Both the position numbers and the translations under genes were made by a program. The notes under the pieces are model-generated. The model was given only the letters and a program-made list of their open reading frames with translations. It made no database searches and was not told the DNA's origin. A DNA stretch of 64,000 bases from contig NZ_CP042433.1 in NCBI RefSeq assembly GCF_007970805.1, positions 1,116,001 to 1,180,000 of the forward strand. The letters run 5' to 3'. This document shows, piece by piece, positions 15,065 through 24,346 of this stretch. Position 1 is the first letter of the stretch; every line of letters starts with the position of its first letter. Origin of the DNA: Flavisolibacter ginsenosidimutans (GTDB lineage Bacteria; Bacteroidota; Bacteroidia; Chitinophagales; Chitinophagaceae).

Positions 15065-16186
15065 TTATTTCAGCTTATATACTTCGCTGCCGGCCAGTAA
15101 AAAACAGCCCAGGCCGTAATCTTCAAAATCAGGAACGTTGTTGTAACTCACGGGCTGACCGTCCTTTGGTTCTTTACCGGTGCCTTGAACAAAGCCCAAC
15201 ATTCCGTCGGAATGCACGGCTTCTTTCACCATCGCCTTCCAGGCTTTTGCAACGACGGGCCTATAAATTTTTTTATCCAGAATTCCATTGTTCAATCCCC
15301 AGGCAAAACCGTAGGTAAACAGTGCTGTGCCCGATGTTTCCTTGCCGCCAAAATGCGAAGGATCGTGAAGGCTCACGTTCCAGAAACCGTCGTCACGTTG
15401 CACTTTAATTAAGGCTGCGCACATGTCTTTAAAGTCCTGAAGGTATTCGGTGTAATGAGCATCGTTCTTTGGCAATTGTTCCAGCGTTCTTGCCAAGGCT
15501 GCCAACACCCAACCATTGCCGCGGCTCCAATAACAATCTTCGCCGTTCGGTTCTTTGTACGGCGGCACAAAATCTTTGTCGCGCCACCACAGGTGATCTT
15601 CCGCATGGTACAATCCTTTGCCGCCTTGGTTGTATTTGGCGAAAGCGTAGAGGTCATACATTTTGCGGAAATAAGCCGTGTCGTTGTACACCACACCAAG
15701 CCGCACAAAAACCGGCATTGCCATTTGAATGGCGTCAATCCAACTCCAGTCGTCTTTCTTTTCGCTGTGCACCGTGTTATCTATGCACGCCTTGATGCTT
15801 TTGATGCGCTCTTCTTTTTTAGCAAGCAGGTAAAGATCAATAAAGGTTTGCCCACAACACTGGTCATCGGCATTGCGGGTAGTGATGCCGTTGCGCGGCG
15901 TCCAGTTGTGCTTCTCACCCCACTGCACGGCGTAATCGTAAAACTTTCTTTGCGGATCAATTTTATACAAAGCCATGAGGCCTTCGTAATAAACGGCACG
16001 TGTCCAGATGTTGCTTGGCCGTTCCCGGTTGGTAACAATGGGCTTGCCCGCATCCGGCCACTTGTTCATAAAGTATTCGTTGGCAAGTCGCAAAGGCTTC
16101 AAAATTTTCTTCTTTGAAGGAAGCTTTTGCGCAACCACGTTTGTGGCAATGAATACGATAAGAAGCAAGGAAGAAATGAACTTCAT
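15065..16186 (-). CDS. GH105 unsaturated rhamnogalacturonyl hydrolase
   Basis: A 373-residue enzyme with a signal peptide (cut after VVAQ). It has the (alpha/alpha)6 fold of the YteR/YesR family: SNIWTRAVYYEGLMALY, the NADDQCCG block with the probable catalytic aspartate, and the YWSRGNGWVLAALAR signature. It hydrates and cleaves the unsaturated uronic acid left at the non-reducing end of RG-I oligomers by the PL11 lyase. A copy of the tandem GTCCTG motif lies 52 nt upstream. It is first in a two-gene unit with the sulfatase. Confidence 0.93.
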   Translation of the reverse strand: MKFISSLLLIVFIATNVVAQKLPSKKKILKPLRLANEYFMNKWPDAGKPIVTNRERPSNIWTRAVYYEGLMALYKIDPQRKFYDYAVQWGEKHNWTPRNGITTRNADDQCCGQTFIDLYLLAKKEERIKSIKACIDNTVHSEKKDDWSWIDAIQMAMPVFVRLGVVYNDTAYFRKMYDLYAFAKYNQGGKGLYHAEDHLWWRDKDFVPPYKEPNGEDCYWSRGNGWVLAALARTLEQLPKNDAHYTEYLQDFKDMCAALIKVQRDDGFWNVSLHDPSHFGGKETSGTALFTYGFAWGLNNGILDKKIYRPVVAKAWKAMVKEAVHSDGMLGFVQGTGKEPKDGQPVSYNNVPDFEDYGLGCFLLAGSEVYKLK

Positions 16187-16237
16187 ATAGCGAGGTTAAA
16201 TGAGAAAGCTATGTTAGAGCAAAACGATTTGCGCAGC

Positions 16238-16257
16238 GTCCTGTTGCGTCCTGAAAA
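16238..16257 (-). promoter_or_regulatory. Tandem GTCCTG operator-like motif, site 1
   Basis: GTCCTGTTGCGTCCTGAAAA on the plus strand, two hexamers with 10-bp phasing. Its near edge is 52 nt upstream of the GH105 start codon. The same motif at similar distance precedes the SIAE esterase and the PL22 genes. Confidence 0.6.
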
Positions 16258-16258
16258 T

Positions 16259-17242
16259 TTAATAATGCCCGCGAATGACTGCTTTAATTTTTTCGTCGTA
16301 AAGATTTCGCAGTTTTTTATGTGTTTCGTTTGAGAGCGGCTCAAGTGAAGATGCCGCAACGTTGCTCTTTACCTGCGCAACCGAAGACGCACCTGGAATT
16401 ACCGTTGTAACTTCGGGGTGATCGAGTATCCAGCGCAAAGCCCATTGCGCTGTGCGTTCATCCGGCAATAAAGAAGCAATCTCTTTCGACAACTTCACTC
16501 CTTCTTTGAACTCCACGCCTGAAAATGTTTCCCCTGTGTTGAAGGCTTCGCCGTTTGCATTGTAATTGCGGTGATCAGATGCAGCAAACGTTGTTTGTTC
16601 AGTAAACTTCCCTGTAAGCAAGCCACTGGCTAGCGGCACGCGAACAATAATGGCAACGTTCTTTTCTGCAGCTTTCGCAAACACTTCATCCGCTACGTGC
16701 TGACGAAATAAATTGAAGATGATTTGCAGGGAAGCCAATCCTTCTTGTTCTAAACAAATCAGCGCTTCTTCACTTGTTTCAACGCTGGCACCAAAGTTTT
16801 CAATCAAACTTTCTTCTTTTAGTTTGCGCAGATGATTGAAGACATCTCCCTTTCGCATTTCTTCGGTGGGAATACAGTGCAATTGCTCCAAAAACAATTT
16901 CGAAGCATCAAGATTCCTTAACGAGCTTTCAACTTGTTGCCGCATTGCATCGTAGCCAAAATTTTGCGGCCAGCCATTGTTTCCATCATGTCGGCGTCCA
17001 AGTTTGGTCGCAATAAAAATTTCCTTATCTGTTGCCTTCAAAAAACGACCAATTACTTTTTCACTAATGCCCATGCCATAGACGTCGGCTGTATCAACAA
17101 AATTTCCACCTGCATCAACGAAGGCTTGTAAAATAGCAAAGGCTTTTTCGTCGTCAATCTTGCCCCAATCGGCGCTGCCCAACTGCCATGTTCCCAAACC
17201 AATTTCTGATACCTTGTATTTACCAAACGAACGGTATTGCAT
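16259..17242 (-). CDS. Aldo/keto reductase
   Basis: A 327-residue cytoplasmic (no signal peptide) NAD(P)H-dependent aldo/keto reductase. Visible elements: GLGTWQLG near the N-terminus, FVDTADVYGMGISE (Asp and Tyr of the tetrad), ATKLGRR (Lys), LEQLHCIP (His), and the C-terminal VIPGASSVAQVKSN cofactor loop. It is the last gene of the PL11/CE12 series. It may reduce aldehyde or keto forms of sugars set free by the locus, such as L-rhamnose, galacturonate or ketouronate derivatives; the substrate is inference. Confidence 0.9.
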   Translation of the reverse strand: MQYRSFGKYKVSEIGLGTWQLGSADWGKIDDEKAFAILQAFVDAGGNFVDTADVYGMGISEKVIGRFLKATDKEIFIATKLGRRHDGNNGWPQNFGYDAMRQQVESSLRNLDASKLFLEQLHCIPTEEMRKGDVFNHLRKLKEESLIENFGASVETSEEALICLEQEGLASLQIIFNLFRQHVADEVFAKAAEKNVAIIVRVPLASGLLTGKFTEQTTFAASDHRNYNANGEAFNTGETFSGVEFKEGVKLSKEIASLLPDERTAQWALRWILDHPEVTTVIPGASSVAQVKSNVAASSLEPLSNETHKKLRNLYDEKIKAVIRGHY

Positions 17243-17305
17243 ACGAATGAAATTTTAAAATGAAGAATGCCAAAGTTCAGGCTTGCGAAGCAAATTTGAA
17301 ACGGT

Positions 17306-18301
17306 TTATTTCACGGCAGGCCAGCCGTTTTCGTCCCAAACAAGTTCTTCGATACGAAGCTTTGAGCGGCCGCCATCTTTTGCGTCATAACCGTGAAAGA
17401 TGAGGTAATCTTTTCCGTTGTCGGTAAACACCGCGTTATGTCCAACACCGTTCCAGTCGGCATTGCCTTGCAACAATAAACTGCCGCCGTTGCTGTCCAT
17501 GCGAACGCCGTCTTTGTCAACGTAAAGACCTTGCAGCACTTTGCTTCTTCCGACGACTATTTTGTAAGTACTCTGTTCGCCTATGCAGCAATAATCAAAT
17601 GAAACAAAGAGATAATAATAATCTCCCTTCCTGAAGATGAACGGCGCTTCAATAGCTGCGCCGCCTGCAGAAGAATCCGGCGTGTTGTAAGGCCTCGGTC
17701 TTCGCGCAAGCGTGTACCATTGTTGCGGCTCCGCAATCTTCATTTGCCGATCAAGCTTTACCAGTTTTATTCCACTCCAAAAAGAACCGAATGTTAACCA
17801 CGGCTCGTTCTTTTCGTCAACAACCAGGTTTGGATCAATGGCATTCCACAAATCGCGTCCAAGAACGGATTGCACCACCTTTCCTAAATCAATCCATTTG
17901 TAATCTGGAGATAAAGGATGCAAGGTTTTATTCACCGCAACACCGATGCAGGACGTGTTTTTTCCAAACTGCGAAACAGCATAAAACAAGTAATAGCTGC
18001 CGTTATAAAAATGGATATCTGGCGCCCAGATGTGGCCCTTAAAACCGGGCACTGCATCTACCGCCCATTGCGGTGGGTTTGCAAAAACAGGCGCTTCTTT
18101 TTTCCATTCTTTTAAATTGCTTGACGACCAAACAGCGATGCCGTTGCCGGTGCAAAAGATGTAGTAAACGCTGTCTTCTTTGATGATGACGGGATCGTGA
18201 ACCGGTGTTTGTCTTGTTGAGAGAACAGTGCCGGCCGCAATTTGCTGGCAATGACTTTTTACGAAAGCGAACGAAAGCAAAAAGGAAAACAGGAAGCGCA
18301 T
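17306..18301 (-). CDS. GH43 endo-arabinanase-like enzyme
   Basis: A 331-residue secreted five-bladed propeller enzyme. The catalytic base is D36 in PVHDPVII, a second Asp lies in NAIDPNLVVD and the acid Glu in AAIEAPFIFRKGDYYYLF. HIWAPDIHFYNGSYYLFYAVS and the overall layout match the arabinan endo-1,5-alpha-L-arabinosidase branch of GH43. It would cut the arabinan side chains of RG-I. The stop lies 63 bp from the AKR gene, and the start is 9 bp after the stop of the 716-aa glycosidase-like gene, so all three are probably co-transcribed. Confidence 0.9.
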   Translation of the reverse strand: MRFLFSFLLSFAFVKSHCQQIAAGTVLSTRQTPVHDPVIIKEDSVYYIFCTGNGIAVWSSSNLKEWKKEAPVFANPPQWAVDAVPGFKGHIWAPDIHFYNGSYYLFYAVSQFGKNTSCIGVAVNKTLHPLSPDYKWIDLGKVVQSVLGRDLWNAIDPNLVVDEKNEPWLTFGSFWSGIKLVKLDRQMKIAEPQQWYTLARRPRPYNTPDSSAGGAAIEAPFIFRKGDYYYLFVSFDYCCIGEQSTYKIVVGRSKVLQGLYVDKDGVRMDSNGGSLLLQGNADWNGVGHNAVFTDNGKDYLIFHGYDAKDGGRSKLRIEELVWDENGWPAVK

Positions 18302-18310
18302 GTTCGTGAA

Positions 18311-20461
18311 TTAAGGCATTCGTTCTAATCCTTCAAACTTTACTTTCCACTTTCCATCTTTCGGAATACCGGGAAGTTCTTTGCTGCCGTCGTAACCGGC
18401 CACCATCATTACGATTGCCGTGAGTATTCCACCGTTACCGGGCATGTAAAGCCGCAGACGTTCGTCCTGGTAGTTGTGACCGTTAATTAAATACGTGTTG
18501 GTTTGAATCGGCATCAGAAAACTTTGAATTGCTTTTTCCGGCATGCCCAATCGCGTTGCCGTCATGGCCGTCATTAGAAAATCCCAGCCCCAGGTATCAC
18601 GCCACGTCCAGTTCTTCCAAATCCAATCAAACGTGTTTTGCATGATTGCTTTATCGGCTTGCCCGGTCAATGGCATCACACCCAATGCAGCAAGAACGGA
18701 AGGATGATCCGTCCTGTATTCGGGATTGGTGTAAGAGTCCGTTGCACTTTCCGCAAACAAATATTTTTTCTCCTGAACCGGCAACGGTGAGAGGCTGTTT
18801 AGCACATCATCCCATTTTTTATTGCGCGATAAACGCAAGCGTTCGCGCCATTGCTGCGCAACGTTCAACGCCCACTTCCAGTAAACCAATTCGTATGTTG
18901 GATTGAATGTTTCTTCGGACTTAAAACGTTCCTGTGCCGGTATCAATCCTTTGCCCAAAACGTATCGCTTTGTAAGTGGATCGTAATGCGCAAACGACGC
19001 CATGAAATCCGCTGTCGCAAACACAAGGTCTTTGTATTTGTTCAGCGTTTTTTCATCCTTGTAATGACGGTAAACTTCTTCTGCAAAATAGATGCAATGC
19101 GGTTGTTGCCAGATAAGCATGGCGCCAACAGAAGAAGGTGCTTCGTCGCCGTTGTTGTCGGTCATCTTTTGCCAGCGCACACCATCAAAGCCTTGTCGTT
19201 GCGCAATAACTTTTGCGTTGTTAAAAACCGAAGCGTACCAACTCAATAACTTTTCGGTGTATTCTACTCGTCCCCACAAAGCCCAATGCGCTGCGTGCCA
19301 CCAGGTCATTTCAAGGTGTGGCTTGCCAAACCAACTGTTGTACGTAAGTCCTGTTTCCTGTGGTGGAAAACTGCCCGCCTCCTGTGTTTTCATCAGGTAT
19401 TGCGAAAGCACGATACGCCGCTCAATTTCGAAGGCTCTTTTGTCGGTGCTGCCCGAAAAATCTATTGCACCGCCGCTTTGCCAGAAATCTTTCCAACCTT
19501 CTTCGCTGCTGCTTTGCGTTTCAGCATAATCAGGTAATGAACGAAAATCTTTTACAGCGGTAAACTTGGCTGAAAACGAAAAGTTGTTGCTCTTGGTAGA
19601 AGGCGTTATTATAAAATAATGCGGTTCTTTTTCATTGATGGAAGCGCCTTGGTCCCATTTCAGGCCAACGTAATATTTTGTTGTGTCGAGTTGATGGCGC
19701 AGCACGGCTCCTTCATCGTGACTGAGCAACATTGTTGACTGATGCTTATTTGCGCTAGCGTAATTTGTTCCTTCGTCGGACCACGCACCGGTTGGATAAG
19801 GAAAGAGGAGTTTAATTTTCAGTCGCTTCTCCAACAACAAGGGCGAACGCACGTTTACTGCGATTACATCCTCGCTGTTGTGGCAATAAGTTATTGCGTC
19901 AACCGGTAAACCCTCGATGGTGAAATGCGATTTAATTTCACCCGTCCACAAGTTCAATTCCTGATGAATGTTCTTCACATCATCAATGCTTGCATGCGAA
20001 CCGTCTTTCCGAAAAATTTCAAATCCAAGATTGCCCAATTGCAAACGATGCGGATTTTGCCGAAACCAATCCGCTGCTTTTTTCGCATGGTCGGGTTCTT
20101 TTACCTGCACGGAATAAGTTACGTCTCTCCCGTATTGATGATAAACCCTTAATGCTTCTTCGCGTTTGTAATTAGCGGTATCAATAAAGTTGTGCCAGCC
20201 CCACACCGACTCCGTCCCCAACGGAATGCCCTTTTGATAGGCAATCGGAAAACTTTGTAAACCCGTTGCATCAACGGTGAAAGCAAAGCTTCCGTTGCCG
20301 ACGGTAAGCGAAGACAAGGAGTCGGCTTTCGTTACAACAACGTTGTGTCGTTGAACCAATGCCCTGCGATCGATTTTTTGCGCAAGCAATGGAAAGGAAA
20401 AGAAAAGAAAAACAGAAAAAGCAAGCGGATAGAATCTAAAACGTGCAATCATTACCGGCAA
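18311..20461 (-). CDS. Secreted six-hairpin glycosidase-like protein, family unassigned
   Basis: A 716-residue exported protein. The signal peptide ends around FPLLAQ (residue 28). An N-terminal beta-sandwich (about 35-320) precedes an (alpha/alpha)6-type catalytic-looking region with LEMTWWHAAHWALWGR near residue 400 and TWRDTWGWDFLMTAMTATRLG near residue 630. This architecture resembles the GH65/GH95-type clan, but I cannot place it in a family. Its position between CE12 and GH43 genes points to a role in RG-I side chains. The gene starts 1 bp before the CE12 stop region and is tightly packed. Confidence 0.75.
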   Translation of the reverse strand: MPVMIARFRFYPLAFSVFLFFSFPLLAQKIDRRALVQRHNVVVTKADSLSSLTVGNGSFAFTVDATGLQSFPIAYQKGIPLGTESVWGWHNFIDTANYKREEALRVYHQYGRDVTYSVQVKEPDHAKKAADWFRQNPHRLQLGNLGFEIFRKDGSHASIDDVKNIHQELNLWTGEIKSHFTIEGLPVDAITYCHNSEDVIAVNVRSPLLLEKRLKIKLLFPYPTGAWSDEGTNYASANKHQSTMLLSHDEGAVLRHQLDTTKYYVGLKWDQGASINEKEPHYFIITPSTKSNNFSFSAKFTAVKDFRSLPDYAETQSSSEEGWKDFWQSGGAIDFSGSTDKRAFEIERRIVLSQYLMKTQEAGSFPPQETGLTYNSWFGKPHLEMTWWHAAHWALWGRVEYTEKLLSWYASVFNNAKVIAQRQGFDGVRWQKMTDNNGDEAPSSVGAMLIWQQPHCIYFAEEVYRHYKDEKTLNKYKDLVFATADFMASFAHYDPLTKRYVLGKGLIPAQERFKSEETFNPTYELVYWKWALNVAQQWRERLRLSRNKKWDDVLNSLSPLPVQEKKYLFAESATDSYTNPEYRTDHPSVLAALGVMPLTGQADKAIMQNTFDWIWKNWTWRDTWGWDFLMTAMTATRLGMPEKAIQSFLMPIQTNTYLINGHNYQDERLRLYMPGNGGILTAIVMMVAGYDGSKELPGIPKDGKWKVKFEGLERMP

Positions 20462-20462
20462 G

Positions 20463-21242
20463 TTACTTCATGTACTTCTTCAATCCTTCGGACTTAATTT
20501 CTTTCAATTGCGCAGCCACAATTTCTGCGTTCAATTTTGCGCCGTCAATGTTTGTGTGCGTGTGATCGCCGGGAAAGAAAGGCTTCACAGCGTCGGCGCC
20601 TAAAGCCTCATACTTTGTTGCCACGAGATTGTTCAGGTCAATGAAATAAGCGCCTTCTTCTTTTGCCACTTGCTGCGCCCAGCCCGCATAACTTTCAACC
20701 GAACGAGTGACTTTGCCTTCTTTCCAGTCATTGCGCGGAATTGGCGAACAAACAATCGCTACCGCTCCTTTCGCTTTTGCATCTCGAATGTATTGCCGCA
20801 TATAATGGCCATAAGTATAGACTACTTCCTGCTTCTTCATGATCGGGTTGTAAACCTCTTTCGATTCTTCGCCAATGCCTTTCATGGTTCCTCTTGCTCT
20901 TGCCGTATCGTCGAGTGGGCCGCTATCATTGTGGCCAAACTGCATAATCACGTAATCGCCCTTCTTCAATTTCGACAAAACTTTTTCCCAACGGCCTTCA
21001 GTGATGAAGGTGCGACTGCTTCGTCCACCCAATGCATCGTTTTCAATCCTAATTTTTGTCGTGTCGAAATAGGGCGCAATAAAATCTCCCCAACCCCAGA
21101 GACTTCCTTTGCCCGTGCCGTCGCCGTTCTTCACCGTCGAATCACCAATGACGTAAAAAACAGGTTTGTCTTTTTGCAAAAACGCAAACGAACTCAAAGC
21201 CGTTACAATTAAAATAGCTGCAAATATTTTTTGAGAATGCAT
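20463..21242 (-). CDS. CE12 rhamnogalacturonan acetylesterase A
   Basis: A 259-residue SGNH hydrolase with an N-terminal hydrophobic export signal. Catalytic Ser35 lies in VIGDSTVKNGD, the oxyanion residues are in ALGGRSSRTF and QFGHNDSGP, and the Asp-His pair in FFPGDHTHTN. It removes acetyl groups from the galacturonate residues of RG-I so that lyases can act. It is a paralogue of the next gene upstream, only 10 bp away. Confidence 0.93.
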   Translation of the reverse strand: MHSQKIFAAILIVTALSSFAFLQKDKPVFYVIGDSTVKNGDGTGKGSLWGWGDFIAPYFDTTKIRIENDALGGRSSRTFITEGRWEKVLSKLKKGDYVIMQFGHNDSGPLDDTARARGTMKGIGEESKEVYNPIMKKQEVVYTYGHYMRQYIRDAKAKGAVAIVCSPIPRNDWKEGKVTRSVESYAGWAQQVAKEEGAYFIDLNNLVATKYEALGADAVKPFFPGDHTHTNIDGAKLNAEIVAAQLKEIKSEGLKKYMK

Positions 21243-21252
21243 AACAATGAGT

Positions 21253-22026
21253 TTATGATTTAAGCAAGTATTTATTCAACGGATTCTTTTTCTCTGCTTT
21301 GATACCGTCCACAATAGAAGCTGCGTTTACTTCTGCGCCTTCATGATTGGTATGCGTATGATCGCCGGGAAAAAATGTTTTTACTTTTTCAGCACCCCAG
21401 GCATCGTACTTATCGGCGGTGATGGCGTTGAGGTCAATGAACATCACGCCTTCTGCGTCGGCAATTTCTTTGGCCCACTTGCCGTAATCTTTATCGGCAC
21501 GCAAAACTTTTCCCTCCCTGAATTCGTTTCGCGGAATCATGGAAAGAACGATTGGCGTAGCGCCTTTAGCTTTTGCATCGCGAACGAATTTTCGAATGTA
21601 CCAACCGTAGGTATGCACGGTTTCAATGTTGCCGTTTGGCCACGTAAGTTGTACCGAATCTTCACCGGTGCCTTTGAGTACACCGCGATAACCTGCTCTT
21701 GATGTATCGGGTTTCGAGCCTTCGTTGTGCCCGAATTGCATCAACACAAAATCGCCTTTTTTCAACGTTGATAGAACCCTGTCCCAACGGCCTTCTTTGA
21801 TGAAAGTTCTTGTGCTGCGACCGGCCATGGCCTGGTTGGAGATGGAAATTTTTGTGCTGTCGAAAAATTCCGGAAGCAAAGAGCCCCAACCCCATTGTTC
21901 CTTATCGCTGTTGTGCACCGTTGAGTCGCCGATGAGATAAATGATTGGCTTTTCTTTTGGAAGAAAAAGAAACGACGAGCAGAGGATGAAAATGAATGCA
22001 AAAATTATCGTGAGCTTTTTATTCAT
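21253..22026 (-). CDS. CE12 rhamnogalacturonan acetylesterase B
   Basis: A 257-residue SGNH esterase, paralogue of the neighbour. The start at 22026 is chosen because it gives a clean signal peptide (MNKKLTIIFAFIFILCSSF); upstream in-frame codons run into a palindromic repeat. Motifs: LIGDSTVHNSDK, AMAGRSTRTFIKEG, MQFGHNEGSKP (His-Asn-Glu instead of His-Asn-Asp), FFPGDHTHTNHEG. It deacetylates RG-I. The pair may differ in acetyl position. Confidence 0.92.
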   Translation of the reverse strand: MNKKLTIIFAFIFILCSSFLFLPKEKPIIYLIGDSTVHNSDKEQWGWGSLLPEFFDSTKISISNQAMAGRSTRTFIKEGRWDRVLSTLKKGDFVLMQFGHNEGSKPDTSRAGYRGVLKGTGEDSVQLTWPNGNIETVHTYGWYIRKFVRDAKAKGATPIVLSMIPRNEFREGKVLRADKDYGKWAKEIADAEGVMFIDLNAITADKYDAWGAEKVKTFFPGDHTHTNHEGAEVNAASIVDGIKAEKKNPLNKYLLKS

Positions 22027-22085
22027 GTTTGTGAATGTTTGTGTTTTTATTTTGTACTTAGCTTTTGTAATTCTGTTCAGCTTTT

Positions 22086-22240
22086 GTTGCGTCGCACACT
22101 TGTACGCTTTGTTCACTATTGAGCAAAAGGCTTTCACGCAACGACAGCAGCGAAGCAACGGCGCTGCGTCGTTTAATCGTTGCGCCACTGCGTGAAAAAA
22201 TACAGAGCATTGTTCAGAACGCACAAGAGTGCGACGCAAC
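22086..22240. repeat. Compound palindrome of the GTTGCGTCGCAC repeat family
   Basis: Outer arms GTTGCGTCGCAC (22086-22097) and GTGCGACGCAAC (22229-22240) are a perfect 12-bp inverted pair and extend imperfectly to about 24 bp. Inner arms are TTTCACGCA (22132-22140) and TGCGTGAAA (22189-22197), with a further GC-rich nested palindrome in the centre. It fills most of the 258-bp gap between PL11 and CE12. A related single arm is at 47391-47414 and a degenerate one at 24260-24280. It looks like a REP/MITE-type element. Confidence 0.75.
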
Positions 22241-22284
22241 GAATGTCTAATAGTAGCACTGGTTTCTGGCTCATCATTCTAAAC

Positions 22285-24195
22285 TCATTTTAACGCCGTC
22301 TCCACTTTCTTTTTTGTCTGCACCAACGCAATGTTTGGCTTCGGCGGATTGCTCATGCCTTCACCAAAATAAAAGCTTGTGTGCGGCGGTTGGTTGTACG
22401 CCACATTCTGCCACGCAATGCTTAACCGGTACTGCGGGTCGTGCATCAGCGTGTAAAACTTTTTATCCGTCGGAATCGAAGTGGTGAAAATGCGCAACTC
22501 GTTGTTGTCGGCCGTGCGGTAAATCACTTCTTCGCGCCAGTCGCCCCAAATGTCCGCCGACAAAACCGGATTGGATTTGGTGCCGTTGTTCTTTACACAA
22601 TTGTAATCGCCAGCGCTTAACAAACGCGACGTCTTGTTGTTCACGTAATCCCACTTCATAATATTCGTTCCGTCGAGCAATTCGGCCAACACGTCGCCGT
22701 CCCAAAAGATGCCCATGTTGCAGGATGGCGGTGACTGTGCATTAATGAGATTTCCCTTGCAATCGTATAAACCGGTAATGCCCGCACCAAAGCTCCAGCA
22801 TTCGTAACCCGGATAGCGGGGGTCAATGTCAAGCGCCAATCCACGGCCGGGACCTTCGCCGTCTGCGCCGGCTTTTACTGATGCTTTTTTCCAAAGCACT
22901 TCGCCGGTTCGTGCGTCAAACATGTGCGAACCCGCATCGTCAAACCTTTCTTGAATCCCAAAAACTTCCAGGCCGGGACGTGAGGGATCAAGGTCGGTTA
23001 CGTGTTGCGCATCGCCATGACCAAAGCCGGTTGAATAAAGTCCTTTGCCGTTGTCGTCAATGCACATGGCACCGTAAACAATTTCGTCTTTGCCGTCACC
23101 GTCAACATCAGCAACGGTGAGATTGTGATTGCCTTGTCCGCGAAAGGGTTTGTTCTCGGGATGGGCGGGATCGTCGCTGTCAAACGTCCATTGACGTTGG
23201 AGCTTCCCGTTTTTAAAATTCCACGCGGTGATAAACGTGCGAGTATAATAACCGCGGCTCATGATCAGGCTTGGCGTTTTGCCATCGAGATAAGCGATTG
23301 CAGCAAGAAAACGATCCATGCGGTTGCCGTAACCGTCGCCCCATTCCGCTTTTAGTTCATCGGGTGTTGGATTCAACTTTGCGTGACGCGGCGGAACAAA
23401 ATCGGTTGTGTACAAAGCTTTGCCGGTGAGGCCATCAAACACCGTTAAATATTCGGGGCCCGATAAAATATAGCCTTTGTCGTTGCGCCAGTCTTTTGTT
23501 GAATCACCAATGACGTTGCCTTTGCCGTCAATGGAACCGTCGGCTGTTTTCATGGCGACTTCGGCACGGCCGTCGCCGTCCAAATCAAACACCATGAATT
23601 GCGTGTAGTGTGCGCCTTCGCGAATGTTCTTTCCGAGATTGATCGTCCAGAGCAACGTGCCGTCAAGTTTGTAAGCTTGAATAATCGGCGGATCGGTAAA
23701 ACCGGCCTGTGAATTGTCGTGACCGCGGCCGGTTTGGTGCAAGATGATTTCGTATTGACCATCGCCATCTAAATCGCCAACGGAAGCATCATTCGGAGCA
23801 TAGCCTTTCGGTGTTTGCAACGCAATAGAAAAGTAAGGCGCATTGCCCGCTTTCAAAACAAATGGCTTACTTGATGCACCTTCTTTGCCGCTTGATATTG
23901 GCTTGACAACATAGCTTGCTGTTGTTACAGTATCGACACTGTTGTCTAAAAAATTTGTCGTTTTGCTGATGGGTTCTTTGTTCAGCTTTTCCGTTTTACC
24001 ATTAACAGTGCGGTAAAGATTAAACGTTAAATCAGTTGATTCAGTGCCCAGCAATCTCCAACTAACAAAAGCTTTTCCTTCGCTGTTTCGCACGGCCACG
24101 ACGCCTCTATCCAGTGTTTCCATTTGCCGTTGCGCCGAAGCATGAATGCCCGCAAACAAAAAAAGAGAAGCAAGAATTTTTTTTGTGGTTTTCAT
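22285..24195 (-). CDS. PL11 rhamnogalacturonan endolyase
   Basis: A 636-residue secreted lyase with a signal peptide cut after HASAQ. It has the eight-bladed propeller of the YesW/YesX family with calcium-binding repeats of the DxDGDGxxE kind (DLDGDGQYEI, DLDGDGRAEV, DVDGDGKDEI), METLDRGVVAV at the mature N-terminus and LHQTGRGHDNSQAGFTDPP. It cuts the Rha-GalA backbone of RG-I by beta-elimination, producing the unsaturated ends that GH105 removes. It is the defining enzyme for the substrate of this locus. Confidence 0.96.
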   Translation of the reverse strand: MKTTKKILASLFLFAGIHASAQRQMETLDRGVVAVRNSEGKAFVSWRLLGTESTDLTFNLYRTVNGKTEKLNKEPISKTTNFLDNSVDTVTTASYVVKPISSGKEGASSKPFVLKAGNAPYFSIALQTPKGYAPNDASVGDLDGDGQYEIILHQTGRGHDNSQAGFTDPPIIQAYKLDGTLLWTINLGKNIREGAHYTQFMVFDLDGDGRAEVAMKTADGSIDGKGNVIGDSTKDWRNDKGYILSGPEYLTVFDGLTGKALYTTDFVPPRHAKLNPTPDELKAEWGDGYGNRMDRFLAAIAYLDGKTPSLIMSRGYYTRTFITAWNFKNGKLQRQWTFDSDDPAHPENKPFRGQGNHNLTVADVDGDGKDEIVYGAMCIDDNGKGLYSTGFGHGDAQHVTDLDPSRPGLEVFGIQERFDDAGSHMFDARTGEVLWKKASVKAGADGEGPGRGLALDIDPRYPGYECWSFGAGITGLYDCKGNLINAQSPPSCNMGIFWDGDVLAELLDGTNIMKWDYVNNKTSRLLSAGDYNCVKNNGTKSNPVLSADIWGDWREEVIYRTADNNELRIFTTSIPTDKKFYTLMHDPQYRLSIAWQNVAYNQPPHTSFYFGEGMSNPPKPNIALVQTKKKVETALK

Positions 24196-24259
24196 CCGTT
24201 GATGGTTGTTTTGTTTCTGCTTAGTGAAACATGAATCTTGTTTTGCTGCGTGATGTTCC

Positions 24260-24280
24260 GAACGTACAAGTGAGTGTTGC
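24260..24280. repeat. Degenerate GTTGCGTCGCAC-family arm
   Basis: GAACGTACAAGTGAGTGTTGC is the reverse complement of a diverged repeat arm (compare GCACTCTTGTACGTTC at 47399-47414). It lies in the 151-bp gap between PL11 and GH2. Confidence 0.4.
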
Positions 24281-24346
24281 TTCGGCGGTGCTCAGCATAA
24301 ACTCCAAGAACGGTAATAGTGGCAACGCTACCTGTTACAAAACATT

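Noticed and set aside
15455-16117. Plus-strand frame of 220 codons opposite GH105
   Set aside because: Antisense shadow; the opposite strand encodes all GH105 motifs.
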